The notes: generated by a model not told the origin, from the letters alone. A stretch of 64,000 nt of DNA from Rhodobacterales bacterium (GCA_002748265.1 PDRY01000022.1:62001-126000), one strand, 5' to 3'; numbered from the stretch's first letter, positions 33,941-42,371 are shown. Numbers and translations are program-made.

Positions 33941-35152
33941 TTACACGCGTTCGATGATGGTGGCCGCGCCCATGCCGGACGCAACGCACAAGGTGGCAAG
34001 GCCGGTGGAGAGGTCGCGCCGCTCCAGCTCGTCCAGAAGGGTGCCGATGATGATCGCGCCCGACGCGCCCAGCGGGTGACCCATGGCAATGGCGCCGCCG
34101 TTCACGTTGAGGATGTCGTGATCCACGTTGAAGTGCTGCATGAACAGCAGGACGACGGCCGAGAAGGCCTCGTTGACTTCAAAAAGATCAATGTCCCCGA
34201 TGGACATGCCGCTGTCGGCCAGGATCTTCTCGGTCACGGGCACGGGGCCGGTGAGCATGATGGTCGGATCGGTGCCGATCTTGGCGGTGGAGCGAATGCG
34301 CGCGCGCGGGGTGAGGCCCCATTTCTCGCCAAACTCCTTGTTGCCGATCAGAACGCCAGCAGAACCATCCACAATGCCCGAGCTGTTGCCCGCGTGGTGG
34401 ATGTGGTTGATCGACTCAAGGTGCGGGTATTTCATCAGCGCCACGGTGTCGAAGCCGGGCATGACTTCGCCCTGCTCCTTGAACGAGGCCTTCAGGCCGC
34501 CCAGAGCCTCCACGGTGGTGCCGGGGCGCATGTATTCATCGCGCGCCAGGATGGTCAGGCCATTGGCGTCCTTGACCGGAACGATGGAGTTGTCAAAACG
34601 CCCGGCTTCCCACGCGGCGGCCGCGCGGTTCTGGCTTTCGACGGCGAAGGCGTCGGCCTGTTCGCGGGTGATGCCGTATTGGGTGGCGATGATGTCGGCG
34701 GAAATGCCCTGAGGCACGAAGTTATGCGCCATCGCAACGGTCGGATCGACCGCAACAGCGGCCCCGTCCGAGCCCATGGCCACGCGGCTCATCATCTCCA
34801 CACCGCCGGCGATATAGCCGTCACCGGCGCCGCCTTTGACCTGGTTCGCGGCCAGGTTCACAGCTTCCATGCCCGAGGCGCAGAAGCGGTTGATGGACAG
34901 GCCGGGGATGCGCTCATCCAGGTCAGAGGCCAGAACGGCGGTCCGGGCCAGGCAGCCGCCTTGCTCCATCACCTGGGTGGCGTTGCCCCAGATCACGTCC
35001 TCGACAGCATGGCCTTCCAGCCCGTTGCGCTCCTTGAGCGCGTCCAGCATCAGCGCGGAAATCCGAACGCTGGTCACTTCGTGTAGGGAGCCGTCCTTGC
35101 GGCCCTTGCCGCGCGGGCTGCGCACGTGGTCGTAGATATAGACGTCGGTCAT
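33941..35152 (-). CDS. fadA: acetyl-CoA acyltransferase (thiolase)
   Basis: The 403-residue thiolase cleaves 3-ketoacyl-CoA to acetyl-CoA and a shortened acyl-CoA. Its active-site cysteine lies in INRFCASGMEA (about residue 90). The C-terminal motifs NVNGGAIAMGHPLGASGA and CVASGMGAA carry the catalytic His and second Cys. It is encoded 12 bases before the FadB/FadJ-type gene, which points to beta-oxidation rather than polyhydroxybutyrate synthesis. The GST gene ends 24 bases upstream. Confidence 0.96.
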   Translation of the reverse strand: MTDVYIYDHVRSPRGKGRKDGSLHEVTSVRISALMLDALKERNGLEGHAVEDVIWGNATQVMEQGGCLARTAVLASDLDERIPGLSINRFCASGMEAVNLAANQVKGGAGDGYIAGGVEMMSRVAMGSDGAAVAVDPTVAMAHNFVPQGISADIIATQYGITREQADAFAVESQNRAAAAWEAGRFDNSIVPVKDANGLTILARDEYMRPGTTVEALGGLKASFKEQGEVMPGFDTVALMKYPHLESINHIHHAGNSSGIVDGSAGVLIGNKEFGEKWGLTPRARIRSTAKIGTDPTIMLTGPVPVTEKILADSGMSIGDIDLFEVNEAFSAVVLLFMQHFNVDHDILNVNGGAIAMGHPLGASGAIIIGTLLDELERRDLSTGLATLCVASGMGAATIIERV

Positions 35153-35176
35153 TGCAGTCCTTTCCTTTGCATTGGT

Positions 35177-35806
35177 TTAGGCGCGGTCGCTTGGGCGGCC
35201 GGGCATGAGGTCGTAAGGGTGTTTCCAGCCGGGCAGGGCGCTGATGCGCTCCAGCCAGGCGTCGATGGCGGGGTAGTCGGAACGATCGAAGGTGAAGGGC
35301 TCGTCGTAGAAGAGGTAGCCCGCGCAGGACAGATCGGCGATGGTCACTCGGTCCCCAACCAGCCAGTCCGCGCCGTCGAGCGCGCGGTTCATCACCTTGA
35401 GCCCGGAGGCCAACCGCATGGCGAGCCAGTCTTCGGCGCCCTGGTTGCGCTTGCTGGCGGGCAGGAAATTCATGTTGAACCGCAGCGGCCCGGCGGTGCC
35501 GGAAATCTTGTGGTTGTCGAAAAACATCCACCGCAGCACCTCGCGGCGTTCATCGGCGCTCTGCCCGCCCAGCTTGCCGGTCTTGGAGGAGACGTAATCC
35601 ATGATCACGGCGGATTGGGTGAGGACGGTTTCCCCGTCTTCGAGCACCGGAACCTCGCCCATGGCGTTGAGCGCGCGGAACTCTGGGCTGCGGGTGGCGC
35701 CGTGGAAGAAATCGACAAAGACCGGGGTCCAGTCGACCCCTGCCAGTTCCAGCGTCAGCGCGGCCTTATAGGCGTTTCCGCTCTCTCCGAAGCAATGCAG
35801 TTTCAT
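35177..35806 (-). CDS. glutathione S-transferase family protein (beta-oxidation cluster)
   Basis: The 209-residue protein has a thioredoxin-like N-terminal domain (MKLHCFGESGNAYKAALTLEL, then GEVPVLEDGETVLTQSAVIM with the glutathione-binding Ser) and an all-helical C-terminal domain with ADLSCAGYLF. The substrate is unknown. It sits in line with the thiolase and FadB/FadJ genes, 24 bases before the thiolase, so it may detoxify reactive acyl or lipid products. The frame extends to 35893, but the ATG at 35804-35806 gives the canonical GST start. A repeat copy lies just upstream. Confidence 0.9.
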   Translation of the reverse strand: MKLHCFGESGNAYKAALTLELAGVDWTPVFVDFFHGATRSPEFRALNAMGEVPVLEDGETVLTQSAVIMDYVSSKTGKLGGQSADERREVLRWMFFDNHKISGTAGPLRFNMNFLPASKRNQGAEDWLAMRLASGLKVMNRALDGADWLVGDRVTIADLSCAGYLFYDEPFTFDRSDYPAIDAWLERISALPGWKHPYDLMPGRPSDRA

Positions 35807-35849
35807 CTTTTCGCGCCCTCCCCTGACGCTTGTTCCTCTTGGCGAAGCG

Positions 35850-35902
35850 CCGGGGGTTTCACACCCCCGGACCCCCGTGAGGTACTTTGACAAATAAGAA
35901 GG
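35850..35902 (+). repeat. hairpin-plus-tail intergenic repeat, copy B
   Basis: The hairpin CCGGGGGTTTCACACCCCCGG (21 bases; 35850-35870) is followed by a tail at 35881 that differs slightly from the others (GGTACTTTGACAAATAAGAA). It lies upstream of the GST gene and points away from it, so unlike copies A, C and D it does not follow the end of a gene in its own direction. Confidence 0.75.
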
Positions 35903-36041
35903 AGATTAGGGGCGCGTTAAGGTTAACGTGCTTCTCTTTAAGCGCGGTACAGGCTGAGGAGCCGATGACCGCCAAATGAGAAGGTCCCGCTTTGGCCCGG
36001 ATGCCTCTTCTTGGCGGGCTGGGGCGGGGCTGATCCCTGAT

Positions 36042-36076
36042 CTTCTTATTTGTCCAAATACCTCCGCCGGAGGCGG
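36042..36076 (-). repeat. hairpin-plus-tail intergenic repeat, copy C
   Basis: On the minus strand, the stop of the 70-residue gene is followed by the short palindrome CCTCCGCCGGAGG (36061-36073) and then the conserved tail GGTATTTGGACAAATAAGAA. Copies B and C form an inverted pair about 140 bases apart in the same gap. Confidence 0.78.
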
Positions 36077-36102
36077 TCCGACGTAGACCGCTTGCGGCGC
36101 GA

Positions 36103-36315
36103 TTAGCGTTTTCGGTCCTCCAGTTCGGAGTTGAACAACCGCATACGGTGTCCAAAGGTTTCATCGTCGATCACGCTGGACCAGTTCTCGAACAGAAAGG
36201 ACAGCAGCTCACCCTCTTCCAGCCCGGCCTCGGCGCTGACTTTGCGCAGGCGACGGTAGCCATCTTCCGTCATGGCGACGGGGAAACGGCGGGTTAGGCG
36301 GAAGCGTTTGGGCAT
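36103..36315 (-). CDS. 70-residue protein, possible ribbon-helix-helix regulator
   Basis: The product is small and basic, starting MPKRFRLTRRFPVAMTEDGY, followed by two helices (RRLRKVSAEAGLEEGELLSFLFENW). This arrangement of a strand then two helices resembles a CopG/MetJ-type ribbon-helix-helix DNA-binding domain, but no family is confidently recognised. The start is well supported by GGAGGAG eight bases before the ATG. It lies 55 bases after the acyl-CoA dehydrogenase in the same direction, so it probably belongs to the beta-oxidation operon. Confidence 0.72.
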   Translation of the reverse strand: MPKRFRLTRRFPVAMTEDGYRRLRKVSAEAGLEEGELLSFLFENWSSVIDDETFGHRMRLFNSELEDRKR

Positions 36316-36370
36316 GGTCTCCTCCAGGAAAAACCCCGGGCGCCCTCTCCTAGGCGCCCGGGGTCTGAGA

Positions 36371-38146
36371 TCAGAAGTGGTCGGCGGCCAGGGTCATCAC
36401 CGGATCGGCGCCGCTTTCGATGCGCGCAAGGTGCATGCCCGTGGCCGGCAGGTGGCGCGCCATGTAGTAGCGGCCGGTTTCGATCTTGGCCTCAAGCCAG
36501 GCATCGTCACCGCCCTGACCTTTGGCCGCCTCGGCGGCCTGGGCCATTTGCGCCCACATGTAGCCAAGGCAGACATGGCCGAACATATGCATGAAGTCAT
36601 TGGAGCCCGACAGCGCGGCATTCGGGTTCTTCATGCCCTGCTGCATGAAGAACATGCCTGCGGCCTGAAGGTCCTTGGACGCTTGCTTGAGCGGCTCGAT
36701 GAACTGCTTGGCAAACGCGGTGTCGCCGCTGTTTTCCTTGCAGTAGTTCCGCACCATCTCGAAGAAGGCCATGACGTGCTTGCCGCCATCCTGAGCCAGC
36801 TTGCGGCCCACGAGGTCGAGCGCCTGAACGCCGTTGGCGCCTTCATAGATCATGGCGATCCGGGCATCGCGCACGAACTGGCCCATGCCCCATTCGTCGA
36901 TATAGCCGTGGCCGCCGAAGACCTGCTGGGCCTGCACGGTCATGTCGAAGCCCTTGTCGGTCAGGAAGCCTTTGATGACCGGGGTCATCAGAGACACGAG
37001 CCCGTCCGCATCGGCATCACCGGAGCGGTGCGCGCGGTCGATCAGGTTGGCGCCCCAGAGGATGAACGCACGGCCACCCTCAATGAAGCTCTTCTGATCG
37101 AGCAGCGAGCGGCGGATATCGGGGTGGACGATCAGCGGATCGGCGGGGCCTTCGGGGTTTTCGACACCGGTGACGGCGCGACCCTGAAGACGGTCCTTGG
37201 CGTAGATCACGGCATTCTCGTAGGCGACAGCAGCCTGAGACAGGCCCTGCATGCCAACGCCCAGGCGGGCTTCGTTCATCATGGTGAACATGGCGCGCAT
37301 GCCTTTGTGCTCCTGGCCAAGCAGGTAGCCGGTCGCCTCGTCATAGTTCATGACGCAGGTGGAGTTGCCGTGGATGCCCATCTTTTCTTCGAGCTTGCCA
37401 CAGGACACGCCGTTGCGCGCGCCGGGGGTGCCATCTTCGTTCAGCACGAATTTCGGCACGATGAAGAGCGACACGCCCTTGATGCCATCGGGGCCGCCGG
37501 GGATCTTGGCCAGCACGAGGTGGATGATGTTCTCCGACATGTCGTGTTCGCCAGCGGAGATGAAGATCTTCTGGCCGCTGACCTTGTAGCTGCCATCGGC
37601 CTGAGGTTCGGCCTTGGTGCGCATCATGCCCAGATCCGTGCCGCAATGGGGCTCGGTCAGGTTCATGGTGCCGGTCCATTCGCAGGACACCATCTTGGGC
37701 AGGTAGGTCGTCTTCTGCTCTTCGGTGCCGTGGGCGAGGATCGCGGAGGCCGCGCCGTGGGTCAGGCCCTGATACATGGTGAAGGACTGGTTCGCGGCGG
37801 AGAACATCTCTCCGACAGCGGAGCCGACCACCTGGGGCATGTTCTGGCCGCCATACTGCTCGGGCATGTCGAGCCCGGTCCAGCCGCCTTCACGCACCTG
37901 ATCGAAGGCGCCTTTGAAGCCCTCCGGCGGACGCACGACGCCGTTTTCCAGCGTGCAGCCCTGCTGATCGCCGACGGCGTTCAGGGGGTGCAGCACTTCG
38001 GAAGCCAGTTTGCCAGCTTCGCCAAGGATGGCGGCGGTGAAGTCGCGGTCCAGATCTGCAAAGCCGTCGATGTCCTGTTCGGAAATCTTAAACAAGTCGT
38101 GCAGCAGGAACTGCATGTCCTGAACTGGCGGCGTGTAGGTCGTCAT
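36371..38146 (-). CDS. long acyl-CoA dehydrogenase (about 590 residues, FadE/DmdC type)
   Basis: The 591-residue flavoprotein has an acyl-CoA dehydrogenase core ([20 protein letters not shown], then [19 protein letters not shown], then [17 protein letters not shown]) plus a C-terminal extension. It oxidises an acyl-CoA to the 2-enoyl-CoA using FAD and electron-transfer flavoprotein. The length and extension are shared by long-chain enzymes and by 3-methylmercaptopropionyl-CoA dehydrogenase (DmdC) of Roseobacter-group bacteria, so the substrate is open. The MerR gene ends 40 bases upstream, on the same strand. The FadB/FadJ and thiolase genes downstream favour general fatty acyl-CoA oxidation. 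Confidence 0.9.
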   Translation of the reverse strand: MTTYTPPVQDMQFLLHDLFKISEQDIDGFADLDRDFTAAILGEAGKLASEVLHPLNAVGDQQGCTLENGVVRPPEGFKGAFDQVREGGWTGLDMPEQYGGQNMPQVVGSAVGEMFSAANQSFTMYQGLTHGAASAILAHGTEEQKTTYLPKMVSCEWTGTMNLTEPHCGTDLGMMRTKAEPQADGSYKVSGQKIFISAGEHDMSENIIHLVLAKIPGGPDGIKGVSLFIVPKFVLNEDGTPGARNGVSCGKLEEKMGIHGNSTCVMNYDEATGYLLGQEHKGMRAMFTMMNEARLGVGMQGLSQAAVAYENAVIYAKDRLQGRAVTGVENPEGPADPLIVHPDIRRSLLDQKSFIEGGRAFILWGANLIDRAHRSGDADADGLVSLMTPVIKGFLTDKGFDMTVQAQQVFGGHGYIDEWGMGQFVRDARIAMIYEGANGVQALDLVGRKLAQDGGKHVMAFFEMVRNYCKENSGDTAFAKQFIEPLKQASKDLQAAGMFFMQQGMKNPNAALSGSNDFMHMFGHVCLGYMWAQMAQAAEAAKGQGGDDAWLEAKIETGRYYMARHLPATGMHLARIESGADPVMTLAADHF

Positions 38147-38186
38147 GTGGTGAGCCCTCCCCTGGGTACTTCTAAGGTCTGTGTGC

Positions 38187-38579
38187 TTATTCTGCGGCCG
38201 TCGATTGGGGTGCGTTCAGCATCCCTTCGACATGGTTGATCTGGTTGCGCAGGTCGTCGATCGCCTCATCGAGAGCGACGCGCTGGCTTTCCAGTTCGGC
38301 CAAGTGTTTGCGCGCTGTGTCCAGCGTCAGAGCAAGCTGCGTCTGATGGTCGCGTTCGTCATAGAGATCGAGAAGTTGACGAATTTCCTCGAGCGGGAAG
38401 CCGAACCGCTTGCCGCGCAGGATCAGCTTGAGTCGGGCGCGGTCGCGTTTCGTGAACAGCCGTTTTTGACCCTCACGGATCGGGAACAGCAGTTCCTTCT
38501 GCTCGTAGAAGCGAAGGGTGCGGGGCGTTACGTCGAACGCATCGCACATTTCGCGGATGGTCATCGTCTCTTCCGTCAT
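38187..38579 (-). CDS. MerR family regulator of the acyl-CoA oxidation genes (first copy)
   Basis: The 130-residue protein has the MerR DNA-binding domain ([25 protein letters not shown]) and a C-terminal coiled coil ([20 protein letters not shown]), but lacks the cysteines of metal-sensing MerR proteins. It resembles LiuR-like regulators of acyl-CoA catabolism. The ATG at 38577-38579 follows GAGG; an in-frame TTG at 38609 lies upstream. It precedes the acyl-CoA dehydrogenase by 40 bases and has a striking ACGT-rich dyad upstream, consistent with autoregulation of the operon. Confidence 0.88.
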   Translation of the reverse strand: MTEETMTIREMCDAFDVTPRTLRFYEQKELLFPIREGQKRLFTKRDRARLKLILRGKRFGFPLEEIRQLLDLYDERDHQTQLALTLDTARKHLAELESQRVALDEAIDDLRNQINHVEGMLNAPQSTAAE

Positions 38580-38642
38580 ACAGCGGTCCTCACAACTTAC
38601 GGAGGACAAAATGCGGATTCGCCACTTTGAGACAAGTTAAAC

Positions 38643-38670
38643 TTACGTGAACGTCAACGTAACGTGACGT
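38643..38670. promoter_or_regulatory. candidate MerR/LiuR-type operator, ACGT ladder
   Basis: TTACGT and ACGTAA flank an eight-base centre (38643-38662), and ACGT occurs five times at 5-6 base steps through 38670. This ACGT-centred dyad fits MerR-family regulators of branched-chain and fatty-acid catabolism. It lies 64 bases before the first MerR gene and is followed by the second MerR gene in the other direction of reading. Confidence 0.6.
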
Positions 38671-38692
38671 CAGAGGTCAGGCCGAAAAGCGG

Positions 38693-39064
38693 TCAGGCTT
38701 TGAGGTCGCGGGCGACTTCGTCGCGCAGTCCGCGCAGTTCGGTTATTGTCTCTTCTAGCTGGTTTTTTTGGCTTTCGAGCTCTTCCAGCTTGTTGGAGGC
38801 GTGCTCCACCAGCGTCTCCATCTGTACCCGTGATCCGCGCTGCTCGTAGAGCTCCAGCCACTGACGGATTTCCTCCAGCGAGAATCCCCAGCGGCGTCCG
38901 CGCAGGATCAGCACCATGCGTGCCTGATCGCGAGATGAATAGAACCGTGAGCGTCCCTCACGGCGTGGGGACAGCAGCTCGATATACTCGTAGTAACGTA
39001 GCGTGCGCGGCGTTACATCGAACTTTGCGCACATTTCCTTGAAAGAGAGGGTATCGTCGCTCAT
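38693..39064 (-). CDS. MerR family transcriptional regulator (second copy)
   Basis: The 123-residue protein is a paralog of the neighbouring MerR: the recognition region TPRTLRYYEYIELLSPRREG parallels [20 protein letters not shown], followed by the conserved LKLILRG/MVLILRG-type segment and a coiled coil. It also lacks metal-binding cysteines. It lies upstream of the first MerR gene on the same strand. Its start has no strong alternative. The upstream gap to the thioesterase genes contains a perfect palindrome at 39111. Confidence 0.9.
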   Translation of the reverse strand: MSDDTLSFKEMCAKFDVTPRTLRYYEYIELLSPRREGRSRFYSSRDQARMVLILRGRRWGFSLEEIRQWLELYEQRGSRVQMETLVEHASNKLEELESQKNQLEETITELRGLRDEVARDLKA

Positions 39065-39110
39065 GGATCTCAGTGTGTGAGGTGGTCTTGTTGTGCCCGC
39101 CGCAGCCGGT

Positions 39111-39122
39111 GCTTTGCAAAGC
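39111..39122. promoter_or_regulatory. perfect palindrome GCTTTGCAAAGC in the MerR/PaaI gap
   Basis: The 12-base palindrome lies 47 bases before the second MerR gene and 107 before the first thioesterase gene, on opposite strands. It contains TTTGCAAA, the core of RamB/ScfR-like sites, and could serve either promoter. No protein in the window is known to bind it. Confidence 0.45.
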
Positions 39123-39229
39123 TTATGCGCTCACTGGCTTCGGGGCAACCAGCTTGACCCATGCGTCACTCTTGCTTTGCCCGCTCCGCAAGACCATGCT
39201 GACCCCGTTTGCAATCACGAGGTGACCCG

Positions 39230-39670
39230 ATGGTGCAATCCACGGTAGATAAGGCGAAGATCGCTCGTCAGTTCCTGTCCGCGATCCCGCATGCCAAGGC
39301 GCTCGGGATTCAGCTGGAGCATCTGGGCGAAGGGGAAGGGCGCATGTCGATCCCCTATGACGACCGCCTGGTCGGAGACCCGGACACCGGCGTGATCCAT
39401 GGCGGAGCGGTTTCCGCATTGATTGACACCTGCGCGGGGATTGCCGTGATGTCGCATCCTTCGGGCCCTGCGGGCACGGCGACGCTGGATCTGCGGATCG
39501 ACTACATGCGCGGCGCCACCCCCGGGCAGAGGGTCACCGCCCACGCCACCTGCTATCACATCACGCGCACCGTTGCCTTCGTGCGCGCCACCGCCACCGA
39601 TGAGGACGAAAGCGCGCCTGTGGCCACGGCCCATGGTGCCTTTACCATCGAAAGGGGGTTCGGAAGATGA
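39230..39670 (+). CDS. PaaI family hot-dog thioesterase (first of two)
   Basis: The 146-residue protein has the PaaI-type motif VIHGGAVSALIDTCAGIA, with substrate-binding Asp in the following helix, and a C-terminal strand THRTVAFV-like sequence (ITRTVAFVRATAT). It hydrolyses aromatic or short acyl-CoA thioesters in the cytoplasm. The ATG at 39230 follows GAGGTG at 39219-39224; a TTG at 39209 is a weaker alternative. Its stop overlaps the second thioesterase start (ATGA). Confidence 0.9.
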   Translation: MVQSTVDKAKIARQFLSAIPHAKALGIQLEHLGEGEGRMSIPYDDRLVGDPDTGVIHGGAVSALIDTCAGIAVMSHPSGPAGTATLDLRIDYMRGATPGQRVTAHATCYHITRTVAFVRATATDEDESAPVATAHGAFTIERGFGR

Positions 39671-40167
39671 GCCGTCATCAAAAGAGCCTGCAAGAGATCA
39701 AGTCCCGCCGCGACAGCGCTCTGGACGATCTGGTGAGTCGTATCCCCTATGTCGCCTTTTTGGGCATCCGTTTCGATCGGCGCGGGGATGAGCTGACCGC
39801 GATCCTGCCCTTCGATGACAAGCTGATCGGGAACCCCATGCTGCCCGCCATTCATGGCGGGGTCACGGCGGCATTTCTGGAAACCGCTGCCGTCATGGAA
39901 CTGAGCTGGGCCGCCCAGTGGGAGCAAATGGAGAGCGGCGCGGGCGATCAGATGGCCTCCGCTCCGCCGCGCCTGCGGATGCCCAAGACGATCGACTTCA
40001 CCGTCGACTACCTTCGATCGGGCAAGGCGCGCGATGCCTATGCGCGGGCACGGGTGAACCGGTCCGGGCGGCGCTATGCCTCTGTCCATGTGGAAGCCTG
40101 GCAGGACAACCGCGCGCGGCTGTTTGCGCAGGCGACGGGCCATTTCCTGATGCCCCCCGCCGACTGA
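39667..40167 (+). CDS. PaaI family hot-dog thioesterase (second of two)
   Basis: The 166-residue hot-dog protein has MLPAIHGGVTAAFLETAAVMEL in the position of the first copy's HGGAVSALIDT, and a central KTIDFTVDYLRSGKARDAYARA region. Sequence differences suggest the pair form a heteromer or have different substrates. Translation is coupled to the first copy by a four-base overlap. The MATE exporter gene starts four bases after its stop. Confidence 0.88.
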   Translation: MSRHQKSLQEIKSRRDSALDDLVSRIPYVAFLGIRFDRRGDELTAILPFDDKLIGNPMLPAIHGGVTAAFLETAAVMELSWAAQWEQMESGAGDQMASAPPRLRMPKTIDFTVDYLRSGKARDAYARARVNRSGRRYASVHVEAWQDNRARLFAQATGHFLMPPAD

Positions 40168-40170
40168 CCC

Positions 40171-41478
40171 ATGGCCGCGCCCGCCCGCGCGGTGACGCAT
40201 CGCCGCATCCTCGCCATTGCCGGGCCAATCGTGCTGGCCAATGTCACCGTGCCCCTTCTGGGGCTCGTGGATACGGGCGTTGTGGGCCAGATGGGGCGGG
40301 CAGAGCCCATTGGTGCCGTGGGCGTGGGGGCGGTGATCCTCTCCGCCTTCTATTGGCTGTTCGGTTTCCTGCGCATGGGCATGACGGGGCTCGCCGCGCA
40401 GGCCAGCGGTGAAGGGGACAGCGCGGAAAACGCGGCTCTGCTGGCGCGGGGGCTATTGATCGGGCTTGTCGCGGGCCTCGCGCTGATCGCGCTGCAAGGC
40501 CCGCTGCTGTGGGGGGGCTTCCAGGTCTCTCCGGCCAGCGAAGAGGTGGAGACCCTCGCCCGGCACTATGTCGGCATTCGCATCTGGTCCGCTCCGGCGG
40601 CGATCATGCTGTATGCCGTCACCGGCTGGCTGATCGCGCAGGAGCGCACGCGCGCGGTGCTGGTGCTTCAGCTTTGGATGAACGGGCTCAATATCGGGCT
40701 CGATCTTCTGTTCGTGATGCAGCTTGACTGGGGCGTCGCTGGGGTGGCCCGCGCCAGCTTCCTTGCGGAATGGACCGGGCTCGCGCTTGGGCTCTATATG
40801 TGTCGCGGCGCGCTGATGGGGCCAAAGGGCCGCATCTTTGAGCCGGAGCGCCTGCGTCGCATGGCGGTGGTGAACACCGATATTATGATCCGGTCGGTCC
40901 TGCTTCAGGCGATTTTCATCAGTTTCCTTCTGCTGGGCGCCCGGTTCGGTGACGTCCCGCTCGCCGCCAATCAGGTGCTGCTCCAGTTTCTTGAGGTGAC
41001 CGCCTTTGCGCTCGATGGCTTTGCCTTCTCGGCAGAGGCGCTTGTGGGGCAGGCCATGGGCGCGCGTGATCGGGCGGGCCTGCGCCGTGCGGCTGGCATG
41101 GCATCGCTGTGGGGGGCGGGGGCCTGCGTGGTTCTGGCCCTTGGCTTTGCTCTGCTTGGGCCATGGGGGATCGACCGCATGACCACGGCCCAGCCGGTGC
41201 GGGATCTGGCGCGCGTCTACTTGCCGTTCATGGTCGCGGCCCCGATCCTGGGCGCGGCCTCGTGGATGCTGGATGGCATCTTCATCGGGGCGACCCGGAC
41301 CAGGGACATGCGCAACATGATGCTGGTCGCGGCGCTGATCTATCTGATCGCGGTGCTGGCCCTGATGCCGGTCTTCGGCAATGCCGGGCTGTGGATGGCG
41401 CTGCTCATCAGCTTTGTGGCGCGCGGGATCACGCTGGGCCTGCGCTACCCGGCGCTTGAGGCGCGTGCCGCGCGCTAG
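40171..41478 (+). CDS. MATE family efflux transporter (DinF-like)
   Basis: The 435-residue protein has about twelve membrane segments with the MATE pattern: an N-terminal helix IAGPIVLANVTVPLLGLVDTGVVGQ, an FGFLRMGMTGLAAQ-like region, and the second-half counterpart QVLLQFLEVTAFALDGFAFSAEALVGQAMGARD. These carriers export organic cations or metabolites using Na+ or H+ gradients. The similarity is closest to the DinF subgroup; the substrate is unknown. It starts four bases after the second thioesterase gene. Confidence 0.93.
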   Translation: MAAPARAVTHRRILAIAGPIVLANVTVPLLGLVDTGVVGQMGRAEPIGAVGVGAVILSAFYWLFGFLRMGMTGLAAQASGEGDSAENAALLARGLLIGLVAGLALIALQGPLLWGGFQVSPASEEVETLARHYVGIRIWSAPAAIMLYAVTGWLIAQERTRAVLVLQLWMNGLNIGLDLLFVMQLDWGVAGVARASFLAEWTGLALGLYMCRGALMGPKGRIFEPERLRRMAVVNTDIMIRSVLLQAIFISFLLLGARFGDVPLAANQVLLQFLEVTAFALDGFAFSAEALVGQAMGARDRAGLRRAAGMASLWGAGACVVLALGFALLGPWGIDRMTTAQPVRDLARVYLPFMVAAPILGAASWMLDGIFIGATRTRDMRNMMLVAALIYLIAVLALMPVFGNAGLWMALLISFVARGITLGLRYPALEARAAR

Positions 41479-41556
41479 AACCCTTGCCGCGCGGCGCCCA
41501 AGCGGCTATGGCCTGCGCTGCCCCAATTCCATGCCGCCTTGCCCAAGGAGCCTCCG

Positions 41557-42351
41557 ATGACCGCGAGCGCCAATCTTAACCTGATGATCAAGACCGCCCG
41601 CCGCGCCGGTCGCGCCCTGCTCAAGGATTTCGCGGAGGTCGAGAACCTCCAGGTTTCAGCCAAAGGCCCTGGCGATTTCGTCACCCGCGCCGACCGCGCC
41701 GCCGAAGAGCTGATCCGCACCGCGCTGATGGAAGGCCGCCCGACCTATGGCTTCCTGGGCGAAGAGGGCGCGGAGATCGAAGGCGAAGATCCGACCCGCC
41801 GTTGGATTGTCGATCCGCTGGACGGCACGACCAACTTCCTGCACGGGATGCCGCATTGGGCAATCTCCATCGCATTGGAGCACAAGGGAAAAATCACCGC
41901 AGGCGTGATCTATGACCCGGTGAAGGATGAACTCTTCCACGCTGAAAAGGGCGAGGGTGCCTTCGTCAACAACGCCCGCCTTCGTGTGTCGGGCCGCTCG
42001 CGAATGATCGAAAGCGTGTTCGCCACCGGCCTGCCGTTTGGCGGTGGCCGCTATCTGCCCGCCGCGCTGCAGGACCTGGGCCGCCTTCTGCCCGCTTGCG
42101 CCGGGGTGCGCCGCTGGGGCGCGGCGTCGCTGGACATGGCCTATGTGGCCGCCGGGCGCTACGAGGGGTTCTGGGAGCGTGGGCTCAAGCCGTGGGACAT
42201 CGCGGCCGGGATCATCATCGTGCAGGAATCAGGTGGGTTCATCGAGACGATCCGCGAAGATCAGGTTCTGCTCGAAGACGGTCACGTGATCTGCGCCAAC
42301 CCCGATATTTTCCCGCAATTCGCCAAGGTCATCCGCGCCCGCGAAGCCTGA
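41557..42351 (+). CDS. suhB: inositol monophosphatase family protein (SuhB-like)
   Basis: The 264-residue protein has the metal-binding signature WIVDPLDGTTNFLHGMPHW and the early FLGEEGAEIEGE carrying the first acidic ligand. The C-terminal WERGLKPWDIAAGIIIVQESGG carries the last. It dephosphorylates inositol-1-phosphate or a related sugar phosphate; in E. coli the homolog also affects rRNA transcription. The ATG at 41557 follows AAGGAG. The stop lies inside a hairpin shared with the converging rhomboid gene. Confidence 0.92.
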   Translation: MTASANLNLMIKTARRAGRALLKDFAEVENLQVSAKGPGDFVTRADRAAEELIRTALMEGRPTYGFLGEEGAEIEGEDPTRRWIVDPLDGTTNFLHGMPHWAISIALEHKGKITAGVIYDPVKDELFHAEKGEGAFVNNARLRVSGRSRMIESVFATGLPFGGGRYLPAALQDLGRLLPACAGVRRWGAASLDMAYVAAGRYEGFWERGLKPWDIAAGIIIVQESGGFIETIREDQVLLEDGHVICANPDIFPQFAKVIRAREA

Positions 42352-42363
42352 CCCGTGTCAGGC
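42346..42363. terminator. hairpin between suhB and the rhomboid gene
   Basis: GCCTGAC pairs with GTCAGGC around CCGT and overlaps the suhB stop. It is followed on the plus strand by a mixed region with TATTTTCT. A short, modest terminator for two converging genes. Confidence 0.55.
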
Positions 42364-42371
42364 CGCTAAGA

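Noticed and set aside
32042-35086. 1014-residue open frame on the plus strand across the FadB/FadJ and thiolase genes
   Set aside because: Antisense shadow of two strongly recognised beta-oxidation enzymes, with no recognisable domain or ribosome binding site.
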